From NORP259 sp041398705 (GTDB taxonomy: Bacteria > Planctomycetota > UBA1135 > GCA-002686595): a stretch of 64,000 nucleotides of DNA. Under the pieces are notes generated by a model. It made no database searches and was not told the origin of the DNA. It saw only the letters and a list, made by a program, of their open reading frames with translations. Numbering within the stretch: the stretch's first letter is position 1; every line of letters starts with the position of its first letter. The stretch lies in the NCBI GenBank assembly GCA_041398705.1, contig JAWKUI010000005.1, positions 62,001-126,000 of the forward strand, read 5' to 3'. The translations under genes and the position numbers were made by a program. Shown here one piece after another: positions 35,163 to 43,576 of this stretch.

Positions 35163-36602
35163 TCAGCCCTGCATCTTCTTGGCTTTTTCGACGGCGGCTT
35201 CGATGGTCGAGACCATGTAGAAGGCGTCTTCGGGCAGCTCGTCGTGCTTGCCTTCCAGGATTTCCTTGAAGGAGCGCACGGTGTCTTCGCGACCGACGAA
35301 CACGCCGGGCATGCCGGTGAACTGCTCAGCCACGAAGAACGGCTGGGCGAGGAACTTCTGCATACGGCGGGCGCGGTGCACCACCAGGCGGTCCTCTTCG
35401 GACAGTTCCTCGATACCGAGGATCGCGATGATGTCCTTCAGGTCCGCGTAACGCTGCAGGGTCTCCTGGACCTTACGCGCCACTTCGTAGTGTTCCTGAC
35501 CGACCACGTGCGGGTCGAGCATCCGGGAGGTGGACTTGAGCGGGTCCACGGCCGGGTAGATGCCCAGCTCGGAGATGGCGCGGTCCAGAATGATGGTCGA
35601 GTCCAAGTGGGCGAAGGTGGCCACCGGGGCGGGGTCGGTGATGTCGTCGGCGGGCACGTACACGGCCTGCATCGAGGTCACCGAGCCGTCTTTGGTCGAC
35701 GTGATGCGTTCCTGGAGCGCACCCATCTCGCTCGCCATGGTGGGCTGGTAACCCACGGCGGAGGGCATACGGCCCAGCAGAGCGGACACTTCGGAACCGG
35801 CCTGCACGAAGCGGAAGATGTTGTCGACGAAGAGCAGCACGTCCTGGCCCTTCTCTTCGCGGAAGTACTCGGCCATGGTCAGACCGGTCAGCGCCACGCG
35901 CAGACGGGCACCCGGCGGCTCGTTCATCTGGCCGAACACAAGCACGGCGTTGTCGATAACGGAAGCTTCGCCGCCGTCATCGGTCTTGTACTTGGCCTCG
36001 GACATCTCGAGCCAAAGGTCGTTGCCCTCACGGGTCCGCTCACCCACACCGGCGAACACGGAGAAACCACCCTTCTCCACCGCGGTGATGCGGATCAGTT
36101 CCTGGATGAGCACGGTCTTACCCACGCCGGCACCCCCGAACAGACCGATCTTGCCACCCATGGCGAACGGGCAGAGAAGGTCGACGACCTTGATGCCGGT
36201 TTCGAACACTTGGGACACGGCCTCTTGCTGCTCGAAGGTGGGAGCGGGGCGGTGGATCGGCCAGGTGTCGGTTTTGGCCATCTGACCGCGGGCGACCACG
36301 TCCAGGGGCTGACCCAGCAGGTTGAAGATCCGGCCTTTGGTGTTTTCCCCCACCGGCACCGAGATCGGCGCGCCGGTGTCGGTGGCCGGCATGCCGCGGC
36401 GGCAACCGTCCGTGGAAGCCATGGCGATGCAGCGCACCACGTCGTTGCCCAAGTGCTGGGCCACTTCGAGGGTGATGTCGATGTCCTTCGACGCGTCCTT
36501 CAGGGTGACGGCGTTGTAGATGGCCGGCAGTTTGCCGTGCTCGAAGCGCACGTCGACGACGGGGCCGAAGATCTGGGCGACGGTTCCAACAGAGGTGGAC
36601 AT
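35163..36602 (-). CDS. atpD: ATP synthase beta subunit
   Basis: 479 residues. Catalytic F1 subunit. GKIGLFGGAGVGKTVLIQEL (about 145-165) is the P-loop; VFAGVGERTREGNDLWLEM contains the catalytic Glu; DVLLFVDNIFRFVQAGSEVS the Walker B strand; the domain end ALLGRMPSAVGYQPT the signature region; TSKDGSVTS-equivalent ITSTKDGSVTSMQA; the DELSEED region reads IEELSEEDRLVVHRARR. Full length, no oddities. 57 nt separate it from atpG. Confidence 0.98.
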   Translation of the reverse strand: MSTSVGTVAQIFGPVVDVRFEHGKLPAIYNAVTLKDASKDIDITLEVAQHLGNDVVRCIAMASTDGCRRGMPATDTGAPISVPVGENTKGRIFNLLGQPLDVVARGQMAKTDTWPIHRPAPTFEQQEAVSQVFETGIKVVDLLCPFAMGGKIGLFGGAGVGKTVLIQELIRITAVEKGGFSVFAGVGERTREGNDLWLEMSEAKYKTDDGGEASVIDNAVLVFGQMNEPPGARLRVALTGLTMAEYFREEKGQDVLLFVDNIFRFVQAGSEVSALLGRMPSAVGYQPTMASEMGALQERITSTKDGSVTSMQAVYVPADDITDPAPVATFAHLDSTIILDRAISELGIYPAVDPLKSTSRMLDPHVVGQEHYEVARKVQETLQRYADLKDIIAILGIEELSEEDRLVVHRARRMQKFLAQPFFVAEQFTGMPGVFVGREDTVRSFKEILEGKHDELPEDAFYMVSTIEAAVEKAKKMQG

Positions 36603-36659
36603 GGGAGGTTCGGTGTATGGGGTGGGATTGGGGTGGTCGGTAGGAACTCGGGGGCGGCG

Positions 36660-37532
36660 CTATTTGAGGGCTTCCACACCGCCGACGATGTCGAGCAGTT
36701 CCTTGGTGATCTTTTCCTGGCGCAGCTTGTTGTAGCGGCCGCGCAATTCACGCTGCATATCGGTCGCCGCATCGGTCGCGTTCGTCATGGCGAAGCGCCG
36801 CGAGGCGTACTCGGAGGTCAGCGATTCGAGCAGAGCGTTGTAGACGCGCGTCTCGAGGTAACGCGGCACGAGCGACTCGAAGATCGCCTCGGGGCCGGGT
36901 TCCATGAGGGTTTCCGCCTGGGCCTTGCTGTCCGCGTCCCCCACCAGCTCGTCCGGGGAGACGGGCAGCAGGGTGACGACCTTCGGCACGTACTTCACCA
37001 GCGATTCGAACGCGGTGAAGATCAGCATCACGTCGCGGTACTCGCCCGAGAGGAACTCCCGCACCAGCATGCGCGCCGTAATGGCGGCGTGGCGGTAGTC
37101 GGTGGCTTCCAGGGACGGCTCGGCCAGGTAGCGCTTGATCGAGAAATCGCGGCGATCCATGTAGCCGAAGCCCTTGCGGCCGATCACCAGGTAGTCGATC
37201 GGACGCCCGTGCTCGCGGCGCCAGATCTCCATCTTGCGCAGCAGGTTCGAGTTGTACGCACCGCACAGGCCGCGGTCCGAGGTGACCACGAGGGCCAGGG
37301 TCTTGTCGCCGGTTCCGGGCGTCAGCAGGGGCTGACCCGCAGCCCCGTCGCCGAGCACGCGGCACAGGCGCCCGACCAACCCGGAGATCTCCTCCGAGTA
37401 CGGGCGGGACGCGATCGCCCGATCCTGGAAACGACGGAGTTTGGTGGTGGCCACCATCTCCATCGCCCGGGTGATCTGGCGAATGTTGCCGACGGATTTG
37501 ATCCGTCCGCGCAGTTCCTTGATACCAGCCAT
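36660..37532 (-). CDS. atpG: ATP synthase gamma subunit
   Basis: 290 residues from ATG 37532 (MAGIKELRGRIKSVGNIRQI). Rotor shaft of F1. The N-terminal helix RAMEMVATTKLRRFQDRA, the Rossmann-like middle (VVTSDRGLCGAYNSNLLRKM) and the C-terminal helix FAMTNATDAATDMQRELRGR, then YNKLRQEKITKELLDIVGG, are all present. A longer frame upstream overlaps atpA and is rejected. 13 nt after atpA. Confidence 0.97.
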   Translation of the reverse strand: MAGIKELRGRIKSVGNIRQITRAMEMVATTKLRRFQDRAIASRPYSEEISGLVGRLCRVLGDGAAGQPLLTPGTGDKTLALVVTSDRGLCGAYNSNLLRKMEIWRREHGRPIDYLVIGRKGFGYMDRRDFSIKRYLAEPSLEATDYRHAAITARMLVREFLSGEYRDVMLIFTAFESLVKYVPKVVTLLPVSPDELVGDADSKAQAETLMEPGPEAIFESLVPRYLETRVYNALLESLTSEYASRRFAMTNATDAATDMQRELRGRYNKLRQEKITKELLDIVGGVEALK

Positions 37533-37545
37533 GCTGCCTCCGGCG

Positions 37546-39111
37546 TCAGGCGATCTGGGCCTTGATCTGGGCGTAGACCTTCTTGAGGGTCTCTTTGGCG
37601 TCGTCCGGGATGTCCTTCTTGGCGACGGCGATGGCCTCGGCCACTTCGGGCATGGTGGCCATCTGCTCGCGCAGGGCGACCTCGAACTCGGCGATCTTGG
37701 AGACCGGCAGGTCATCCAGCGCGCCCGAGGTACCGGCGAAGATCAGCATGACCTGGTCGGTGGCCTTGGCGGGCACATACTGGCCCTGCTTCAGGATCTC
37801 GACCAGACGCTCACCGCGGGTCAGCTTCGCTTGCGTGGCCTTGTCCAGGTCCGAACCGAACTGGGCGAAAGCCGCCAGTTCGCGGTACTGGGCGAGGTCC
37901 AGACGCAGGGAACCTGCGGTCTTCTTCATCGCGGGGATCTGGGCGGCACCACCGACGCGCGACACCGAGATACCGGCGTTCACGGCGGGACGGATACCCG
38001 AGTTGAACAGGTTCGACTCGAGGAAGATCTGGCCGTCGGTGATCGAGATCACGTTGGTCGGGATGTACGCCGAAACGTCGCCTTCCTGGGTCTCCACCAC
38101 GGGCAGAGCGGTCAGCGAACCACCGCCGGCCACGTAGCGCGGGTTGATCTCGGGGGCGTTCGAGGCCAGCTTGGCCGCGCGCTCGAGCAAACGGCTGTGC
38201 AGGTTGAACACGTCGCCGGGGAAGGCTTCGCGTCCCGGCGGGCGACGCAGCAGCAGCATCACCTGACGGTAGGCGAGGGCTTGCTTGTACAAGTCATCGT
38301 AGAAGATGACGACGTGGCGGCCTTCGTCGCGGAAGCGCTCGCCCATCGTGCAGCCGGCGTAACAAGCCAGGTACTGCATCGAAGCCTCGTCGATAGCCGA
38401 AGCCGAAACGACGATGGTATAGGCCATGGCGCCCTCGGACTCGAGGCGGCGCACGATGTCGACCACCGTGGACTGCTTCTGACCGACGGCCACGTACACG
38501 CAGATGACCTGGTCGGGGTTGTCGGGGTTGCCGCCACCGGTGTTCTTCTGGCTGAGGATGGTGTCCACCAGCAGCGCGGTCTTGCCGGTCTGACGGTCAC
38601 CGATCACGAGTTCGCGCTGGCCGCGGCCGATCGGGATCATGGCGTCGATGGCCTTGATACCGGTCTGCATCGGCTCGTGCACCGGCTGGCGCTCCACCAC
38701 CGAGGGGGCCGGCTGCTCGATCGGGCGCAGGTCGGACTCGGAGGTGCCCAAGGGGCCCTTGCCGTCCACCGGGTTGCCGAGGGCGTCCACGACGCGGCCA
38801 AGCAGTTGGCGGCCGGTCGGCACCGAGATGATGCGGCCGGTGCCGCGCACGGTGTCCCCTTCGCGGACCTGGGAGGCGTTGCCGAGCAACACGCAGCCCA
38901 CGTTGTCCTCTTCCAGGTTGAGGGCCACGCCGCGAACGTCTCCGGGGAACTCCAGGAGCTCGTTCATCATGCAGTTGTCGAGGCCGTGGATGCGGGCCAC
39001 ACCGTCGCCCACGGTGAGCACGGTGCCCACGCTCTGCATTTGGCTTTCACCACCAAAGGACTCGATCTCCTTGGCCAGGATGGAGGTGACTTCTGCGGGT
39101 CGGAGGTCCAT
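37546..39111 (-). CDS. atpA: ATP synthase alpha subunit
   Basis: 521 residues. Non-catalytic nucleotide-binding F1 subunit. DLRPAEVTSILAKEIESF opens; VGDGVARIHGLDNCMMNELL is the N-terminal barrel; PIGRGQRELVIGDRQTGKTA, then LLVDTIL, is the P-loop (about 165-185); VFNLHSRLLERAAKL, SLTALPVVETQEGDVSAYIP and SVSRVGGAAQIPAMKK follow, the last including the arginine finger. Full length. It lies 57 nt after atpH. Confidence 0.98.
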   Translation of the reverse strand: MDLRPAEVTSILAKEIESFGGESQMQSVGTVLTVGDGVARIHGLDNCMMNELLEFPGDVRGVALNLEEDNVGCVLLGNASQVREGDTVRGTGRIISVPTGRQLLGRVVDALGNPVDGKGPLGTSESDLRPIEQPAPSVVERQPVHEPMQTGIKAIDAMIPIGRGQRELVIGDRQTGKTALLVDTILSQKNTGGGNPDNPDQVICVYVAVGQKQSTVVDIVRRLESEGAMAYTIVVSASAIDEASMQYLACYAGCTMGERFRDEGRHVVIFYDDLYKQALAYRQVMLLLRRPPGREAFPGDVFNLHSRLLERAAKLASNAPEINPRYVAGGGSLTALPVVETQEGDVSAYIPTNVISITDGQIFLESNLFNSGIRPAVNAGISVSRVGGAAQIPAMKKTAGSLRLDLAQYRELAAFAQFGSDLDKATQAKLTRGERLVEILKQGQYVPAKATDQVMLIFAGTSGALDDLPVSKIAEFEVALREQMATMPEVAEAIAVAKKDIPDDAKETLKKVYAQIKAQIA

Positions 39112-39168
39112 ATTGATCGTTTGGGTTTGGACCGGATGGGGTCCGAAGGGGGGCGTTCGGGGGAGAAC

Positions 39169-39732
39169 TCAGGAGTGGGACAGGGGGACGTGTCGCAGGC
39201 GCGAAGCCAGCATTTCCAGGCGCCCCTGCACGGAGCGATCGATCATGTGCGCGCCCACGAAGATGCGCACGCCACCGACCAGGTCGGGGTTGCTGCGCTG
39301 GGTGAGCACGACCTTCTTGTGGAATTTCGCAGTCAGGCTCTGTTCGAGGTTCTGCACCTCGCTGGAGCCCAGTTCGCGGGGGCTTTCCACCACCCCATTC
39401 AGCACGCCGGAGAGCTCGTTCTCCCGGGCCTGGAAGGCCGCGGGCAAGTTCACCAGCAATGCTTCCCGGCGCCGCTCCACCGCCATACGGATGGCGTTCG
39501 AGGTTGCCTTCGACATGCCTTGCAGCAGCGGCTCGAGGGCGCGCAGCTTCACCGCCTTCGGAACACTCGACTGACGCAGGAACTCGCGCACCTTCGGCAC
39601 GGCGACCTCGGCCGCCAGCTGAGCGATGTCACGACGCACGGCGTCGAGCGAGCCGTTCCGGGTCGCCAGATCGTGCAGGGCGTGGGCCCAGCGCGAGGCA
39701 ACGGGGTCGGCGACTTGGTTCTGGGAGCTCAT
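39169..39732 (-). CDS. atpH: ATP synthase delta subunit
   Basis: 187 residues (OSCP/delta). It links F1 to the peripheral stalk. PVASRWAHALHDLATRNGSL at the N-terminus, KVREFLRQSSVPKAVKLRAL in the middle, and the typical C-terminal VVLTQRSNPDLVGGVRIFVG, then DRSVQGRLEMLASRL. The N-terminal helical bundle is divergent, as usual for this subunit. 15 nt after atpF. Confidence 0.94.
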   Translation of the reverse strand: MSSQNQVADPVASRWAHALHDLATRNGSLDAVRRDIAQLAAEVAVPKVREFLRQSSVPKAVKLRALEPLLQGMSKATSNAIRMAVERRREALLVNLPAAFQARENELSGVLNGVVESPRELGSSEVQNLEQSLTAKFHKKVVLTQRSNPDLVGGVRIFVGAHMIDRSVQGRLEMLASRLRHVPLSHS

Positions 39733-39747
39733 GGCGGCTAAGGCGGG

Positions 39748-40281
39748 TTATTTGCCTTTGGAATCGCCAGCCACCAGCTCGGAAGCCATGCGGCGGTCGT
39801 CTTCGGAACCGACGTTGCGCCCCAGCACCTTCGAAGCGGCACCCAGGCTGAGCTGGACGACCTCTTCGCGGATCGAGGACAGGGCCTTGTCCCGCTCGGC
39901 CGCAATCGTGCTGCGGGCGCTCGAGATCATGGCTTCGGCCTCTTTGCGGGCATTGTCGACGATGTCGCGTTCCCGGACTTCGGCCCGCTCTTTGGCGGAA
40001 GCGACCAGTTTCTGGGCTTCCATGCGGGCTTCGCCGAGAGCGACTTCCACAGCCGCCCGGGCCGACTCCGCTTCGACACCCGCGCGCTCCGCGGCTTCGA
40101 TCGCTGCGTTGGCGCGCCCATCCCGATCGGAAAGGGCTTGGGTGATCGGACCGAACACCATCTTCCACATGAAGGGAAGCGCGATCAGGAAGATCACGAG
40201 CGTCCAGAAAAGGGCGCCGATGCCCGCGATATCGAGAGGGTTGAAACCCCCTTCAGCGGCCAGAACGATCCAGTGGTTCAT
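39748..40281 (-). CDS. atpF: ATP synthase b subunit
   Basis: 177 residues. Peripheral stalk. One membrane helix near the N-terminus (IGALFWTLVIFLIALPFMW, about 20-40), then a long charged helix (ALSDRDGRANAAIEAAERAG; ARMEAQKLVASAKERAEVRE) that dimerises and reaches delta. Only one b gene is present, so this is a homodimer-type complex. 98 nt separate it from atpE, with a stable hairpin in the gap. Confidence 0.94.
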   Translation of the reverse strand: MNHWIVLAAEGGFNPLDIAGIGALFWTLVIFLIALPFMWKMVFGPITQALSDRDGRANAAIEAAERAGVEAESARAAVEVALGEARMEAQKLVASAKERAEVRERDIVDNARKEAEAMISSARSTIAAERDKALSSIREEVVQLSLGAASKVLGRNVGSEDDRRMASELVAGDSKGK

Positions 40282-40340
40282 GTCGTGGTCGAGGCTAGGG
40301 ACGGATAAGGGCAGTTGTTGTGCACAGGCGGGACTTCTGG

Positions 40341-40365
40341 GGCCCGCCCCCGGTCGGGGCGGGCC
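40341..40365 (-). promoter_or_regulatory. intercistronic hairpin between atpE and atpF
   Basis: A 10-bp GC stem (40341-40350 with 40356-40365) with a 5-nt loop directly follows atpE on the minus strand. Without a U-run it is more likely a stabiliser or partial terminator that keeps atpE mRNA in excess, fitting the 8-17 copies of subunit c per enzyme. Confidence 0.5.
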
Positions 40366-40379
40366 TCAGGACACCCAAA

Positions 40380-40634
40380 TCACCCGAGCACGATCAGGAG
40401 CGACAGCACGATGGCGAACAGACACACACCTTCGATCAGAGCCGCGAGGATGATCGAGTTGCCGCGAATGTCACCAGTGGCTTCGGGCTGACGGGCGATG
40501 CCTTCGTTGGCAGCAGCACCGATGCGACCGATGCCCATACCAGCGCCGATGGCGACGAGGCCGGCACCGAGGGCGGCGCCCATCTTGTCGATCGACATGA
40601 CCTGGCTGACGACTTCTTGGGTTTCTTGCAGCAT
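40380..40634 (-). CDS. atpE: ATP synthase c subunit
   Basis: 84 residues, two helices. Rotor ring. Helix 1 ALGAGLVAIGAGMGIGRIGA, polar loop ANEGIARQPEA, helix 2 IILAALIEGVCLFAIVLSLL with the ion-binding Glu in LIEG. The residue after Glu is Gly, and the first-helix Gln of sodium-binding rings is not seen, so proton coupling is expected. N-terminal extension MLQETQEVVSQVMSIDK is somewhat longer than average. Confidence 0.96.
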   Translation of the reverse strand: MLQETQEVVSQVMSIDKMGAALGAGLVAIGAGMGIGRIGAAANEGIARQPEATGDIRGNSIILAALIEGVCLFAIVLSLLIVLG

Positions 40635-40787
40635 GACGGAAGTTTCGGGTGGGCCCTAAAAGGGCTCGGTTACGGGATTGGGGTTTGGGTGGAGCTATCG
40701 CCGCCACCGTGGCCGCGAAGTTCCGTTCGGGTTGTTGGCTGGCAGGCCGGGCTTGCGCCCCTCCCGCCAGTGTTTGGGCCGACTATC

Positions 40788-41786
40788 CTAGTGTTCCGGG
40801 TGCAGGCACGCACCAACGAACAGGGCGGAAAGCTGGGTGAAGATGTAGGCCTGGAGCAGGGCCACGAACGCTTCGATGATCATGATGAAGACACCGAAGC
40901 CTACGGCGGGCACGGAGACCCCCCACGCGATCGAGTTGAACTCCTTGCCGGCCACGAAGAAGATCAGGCCCATGAAGGACAGAACGACCATGTGACCGCC
41001 GGTCATGTTCGCGAACAAACGAATCATGAGGGCGAAGGGCTTGATGAAGAGGCCGACCACCTCGATGAAGAACATCATCGGCCACATCCAGCCGGGCACG
41101 TGCGGCACGAGGTTCTTCCAGAAGGCCACCGGGCCCTGGGCAGCCATGCCGAGGCCGACCATCGACGCCAGGGTCACCAGGCTGAGCGCCATGGTCACGA
41201 AGATGTTCGCGGTGGGCGTCACCGAACCGGGCACGAGGCCCATCAGGTTGATGAACACGATGAAGAAGAACAGCGAGCAGAAGAACGGCAGGAAGCGGCG
41301 GCCGTCTTCCTTGCCGAGGTTCGGCACCACCATCTCATCGCGGATGAACAGCACGAAACCGGTCATCATGCGGGTCAGCCAATCGCCTTTTCCGGTGCGC
41401 AGATAGCCGGGCACGCCGCTGAAGGCCAGGAAGATCAGGATCACCGCAGCGATCTGGAAGATCTGCAGGTTGGTCAGCACGATCTGGGAACCCTCGATGC
41501 CGGGCGCGCCATCGGCCCAGGCGGGCAGCGGCACGTTGATCGCGAGCAGGTAGTCCCCTTCCCCAGCCACATGGTGGACCGCCTCAGCGCCGTGGCCGGC
41601 CTCGGCATCCCCGTGCGTCGCTTCCGGAGCGTGCTCCCCATGCACCAACGCCGCCGGCATCAAGTGCATGTAGAGCCCTTCGAAGGCGTTCTCGTTGTTC
41701 GTGCTGTGATGCTCGGAGTAGGTGCTCGACAGGAAACAGGCGCCGAGGACCACGGCCAGCATCAGGACGTAACGCAGGAAACTCAC
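40788..41786 (-). CDS. atpB: ATP synthase a subunit with His-rich N-terminal extension
   Basis: 332 residues, longer than the common 240-280. Stator channel subunit. The C-terminal part is standard: GKGDWLTRMMTGFVLFIRDE, LPFFCSLFFFIVFINLMGLV, FALMIRLFANMTGGHMVVLS (with the essential Arg), and FIMIIEAFVALLQAYIFTQL. The first 20 residues form a hydrophobic, signal-like segment (RYVLMLAVVLGACFLSS), followed by about 60 residues rich in His, Glu and Ala (HGEHAPEATHGDAEAGHGAE, then AVHHV). This periplasmic extension is unusual. It overlaps the preceding gene by 4 nt. Confidence 0.95.
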   Translation of the reverse strand: MSFLRYVLMLAVVLGACFLSSTYSEHHSTNNENAFEGLYMHLMPAALVHGEHAPEATHGDAEAGHGAEAVHHVAGEGDYLLAINVPLPAWADGAPGIEGSQIVLTNLQIFQIAAVILIFLAFSGVPGYLRTGKGDWLTRMMTGFVLFIRDEMVVPNLGKEDGRRFLPFFCSLFFFIVFINLMGLVPGSVTPTANIFVTMALSLVTLASMVGLGMAAQGPVAFWKNLVPHVPGWMWPMMFFIEVVGLFIKPFALMIRLFANMTGGHMVVLSFMGLIFFVAGKEFNSIAWGVSVPAVGFGVFIMIIEAFVALLQAYIFTQLSALFVGACLHPEH

Positions 41787-42268
41787 AGGGAAGTCCTTCC
41801 TTCAGAAACGGGGGCTTGGGTTGCCAGGCGCTCGGCGGACGAGGCTCCGGCTGTATGGGAGGCGGGGTGCAGCGGGCTCCCCTGGGAGGCGCCGGCCGAG
41901 GCGCGCAGGGCCTTCGCGGTATCGATCGCCCCGAGCAAGGCCAGCAGGAACATAACGGCTCCCGAGGCAAAAAGGAACGCTCGCCAGTCCATTCGCTCGG
42001 CCAGCGGAGCCCAGTAACGGACGGCCATCGCCATGGCGCCGAGCACGAGCATCTTCACCAGGAAACCGAGCAGCGTGGCTTCGAAGACCTTGGCCGGCTT
42101 GTTCGCCAGGGCGCGCGCCTGGGAAGAGAGAATGAGGCAGCTCACACCCAGGCCCAGCAGGAAACCGGACCAGGCCCCCATGCGCACCACCCCCTGCAAC
42201 TGCAGGGACGCCAACGCCATCACCGCGATGGCGGCGATCGAGCCGATGAGGCTGCGGGGCATGGACAT
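41783..42268 (-). CDS. membrane protein, probable ATP synthase subunit I-like
   Basis: 161 residues. Four hydrophobic helices in the first 120: IGSIAAIAVMALASLQLQGV, GAWSGFLLGLGVSCLILSSQ, LLGFLVKMLVLGAMAMAVRY and AFLFASGAVMFLLALLGAID; a Ser/Ala/Pro-rich cytoplasmic tail follows. Size, topology and position (between atpZ and atpB, 4-nt overlap with atpB) fit the poorly conserved AtpI (Uncl) protein that helps assemble the c ring or carry Mg. The family assignment rests on context more than on motifs. Confidence 0.65.
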   Translation of the reverse strand: MSMPRSLIGSIAAIAVMALASLQLQGVVRMGAWSGFLLGLGVSCLILSSQARALANKPAKVFEATLLGFLVKMLVLGAMAMAVRYWAPLAERMDWRAFLFASGAVMFLLALLGAIDTAKALRASAGASQGSPLHPASHTAGASSAERLATQAPVSEGRTSL

Positions 42269-42286
42269 GGGCGGGGGGAGCTGGGG

Positions 42287-42607
42287 TCAGGCGTCGCGCT
42301 TGCGGCGCCGCGTGTTGGAGACGGGGATGCGCTTCATCATCGAAACCAGGCCGCCTACGAACCCCACTCCCGCCCCGGTCACCAACAACCAGGGGGTCGT
42401 GCCGAGGCGCTGGTCGAGCCAGTACCCAGCGAGCGAGAACAGGACCAGCACGATGCCGAACTGCAGCCCCACCGAGGCGAAGCGGCCGTAGTCGCTGAGC
42501 GACTTCTGGCTGCGCCTCCAGGTCCCGTTCGGGTCGCCGGTGTCCCCCACGTCCGGTGCCGCGCCCCGGTCGGGGTCGGAATCGGTGTCAAGGGGGTCCG
42601 GGAGCAT
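42287..42607 (-). CDS. atpZ: AtpZ/AtpI family F0F1 accessory protein
   Basis: 106 residues from ATG 42607. An acidic Pro/Asp-rich N-terminus is followed by two helices: SVGLQFGIVLVLFSLAGYWL and PWLLVTGAGVGFVGGLVSMM, with DQRLGTTPWL between. This is the ATPase_gene1/AtpZ pattern (YWLDxxxGTxPW...G). AtpZ associates with AtpI and c ring in other bacteria. First gene of the ATP synthase operon. A longer in-frame N-terminus is Arg/Pro-rich and rejected. Confidence 0.8.
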   Translation of the reverse strand: MLPDPLDTDSDPDRGAAPDVGDTGDPNGTWRRSQKSLSDYGRFASVGLQFGIVLVLFSLAGYWLDQRLGTTPWLLVTGAGVGFVGGLVSMMKRIPVSNTRRRKRDA

Positions 42608-42968
42608 GGCCGGGGGTCCTGGTGGGCCGGGGGGATCCAGCGAGTGGGGTCCAGTCAGGGGTTCGTCGACACCCCGGAAACGGCCTGCGGGCAGGCGCGG
42701 CCTCCGTTTGGCTTCGACGGCGAAAGAATGTAGGGATGGGGCCCCTGGAGTCAAGTCAGGCCGGGCCTTTTTCCCCCTTCTGCGGGGCGGTGAACCCGAT
42801 TCGGCGGCTTTTCTCGTCCGTGGTCCCGATCGGCCGCAGCGCACCCGGCGGCGCCCTTTGGGAATTCCCCTCCCGCGGCCCTCGGAGCGCCCCCACGGGC
42901 TCGACCCGGGCCCCCTCCGCCGCTACACTTCTCGCCCCTCCAACCCCCAAAAACCGATCCCGAATCCG
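42608..42968. other. divergent promoter region of the atp operon and ndk
   Basis: 361 nt between atpZ (minus) and ndk (plus). It must hold promoters for both. A tacatt-like box on the minus strand (near 42729) and a tacact-like box before ndk (near 42925) are possible -10 elements, but neither has a good -35. No hairpin or small gene stands out. Confidence 0.35.
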
Positions 42969-43442
42969 ATGGAACGTTCCCTCGTACTGCTGAAGCCCGA
43001 CGCCGTGCAACGCGGCCTGGTGGGCACCATTCTCGCGCGTTTTGAAAACAAGGGCCTGAAGCTCGTGGGCATGAAGATGCGCACCTTCCCCTCCAGTCTG
43101 CTCGAGAAGCACTACGACGTGCACAAGGAGCGCCCCTTCTTCCGCGGCTTGGTGGAATACATGTCCTCCGGTCCGGTCGTGGCCCTGGCCCTCGAAGGCA
43201 AGGACGCCATCGCGGTGATCCGCAAAATGGTCGGCAAGACCAACAGCCGGGAAGCCGAGCCGGGCACGATCCGCGGCGACTACGGCATGAGCTTCTCGAA
43301 CAACCTCGTGCACGCCTCCGACGGCGCCGATAGCGCGAAGTTCGAGCTGGGCCTGTGGTTCGGCGATGCGGCCGAGATCAGCGACTGGGCCCCGGTCTGC
43401 GAGCCCTGGGTCTACAACGTGGCCGAAGAACTGGGCCGCTGA
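42969..43442 (+). CDS. ndk: nucleoside diphosphate kinase
   Basis: 157 residues from ATG 42969. It equalises nucleoside triphosphate pools through a phospho-His. ERSLVLLKPDAVQRGLVGTI, VGMKMRTFPSSLLEKHY, GPVVALALEGKDAIAVIRKM, PGTIRGDYGMSFSNNLVHAS (the His here is the phosphorylated residue) and the C-terminal FELGLWFGDAAEISDW are all present. Slightly longer than the usual 140-150 because of the tail (CEPWVYNVAEELGR), which is seen in some families. It is followed by a strong terminator. Confidence 0.97.
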   Translation: MERSLVLLKPDAVQRGLVGTILARFENKGLKLVGMKMRTFPSSLLEKHYDVHKERPFFRGLVEYMSSGPVVALALEGKDAIAVIRKMVGKTNSREAEPGTIRGDYGMSFSNNLVHASDGADSAKFELGLWFGDAAEISDWAPVCEPWVYNVAEELGR

Positions 43443-43460
43443 TCCCACCGCCCTCGGGCA

Positions 43461-43516
43461 CGCCGGGCGCGTTCCGGCCGCGCAACGCGGCCCGGGACGC
43501 GCCCGGCGGCTTTTTT
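43461..43516 (+). terminator. intrinsic terminator after ndk
   Basis: A 12-bp outer stem cgccgggcgcgt/acgcgcccggcg (43461-43472 with 43497-43508), an inner cgcg-rich stem, then a run of six T (43511-43516). Located 18 nt after the ndk stop. Confidence 0.9.
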
Positions 43517-43576
43517 GCCCCCTCGCCGATCCGCCCTGGTTTTCCGATTGCCCGCGGGCGATCCTAGCGCCACCCC

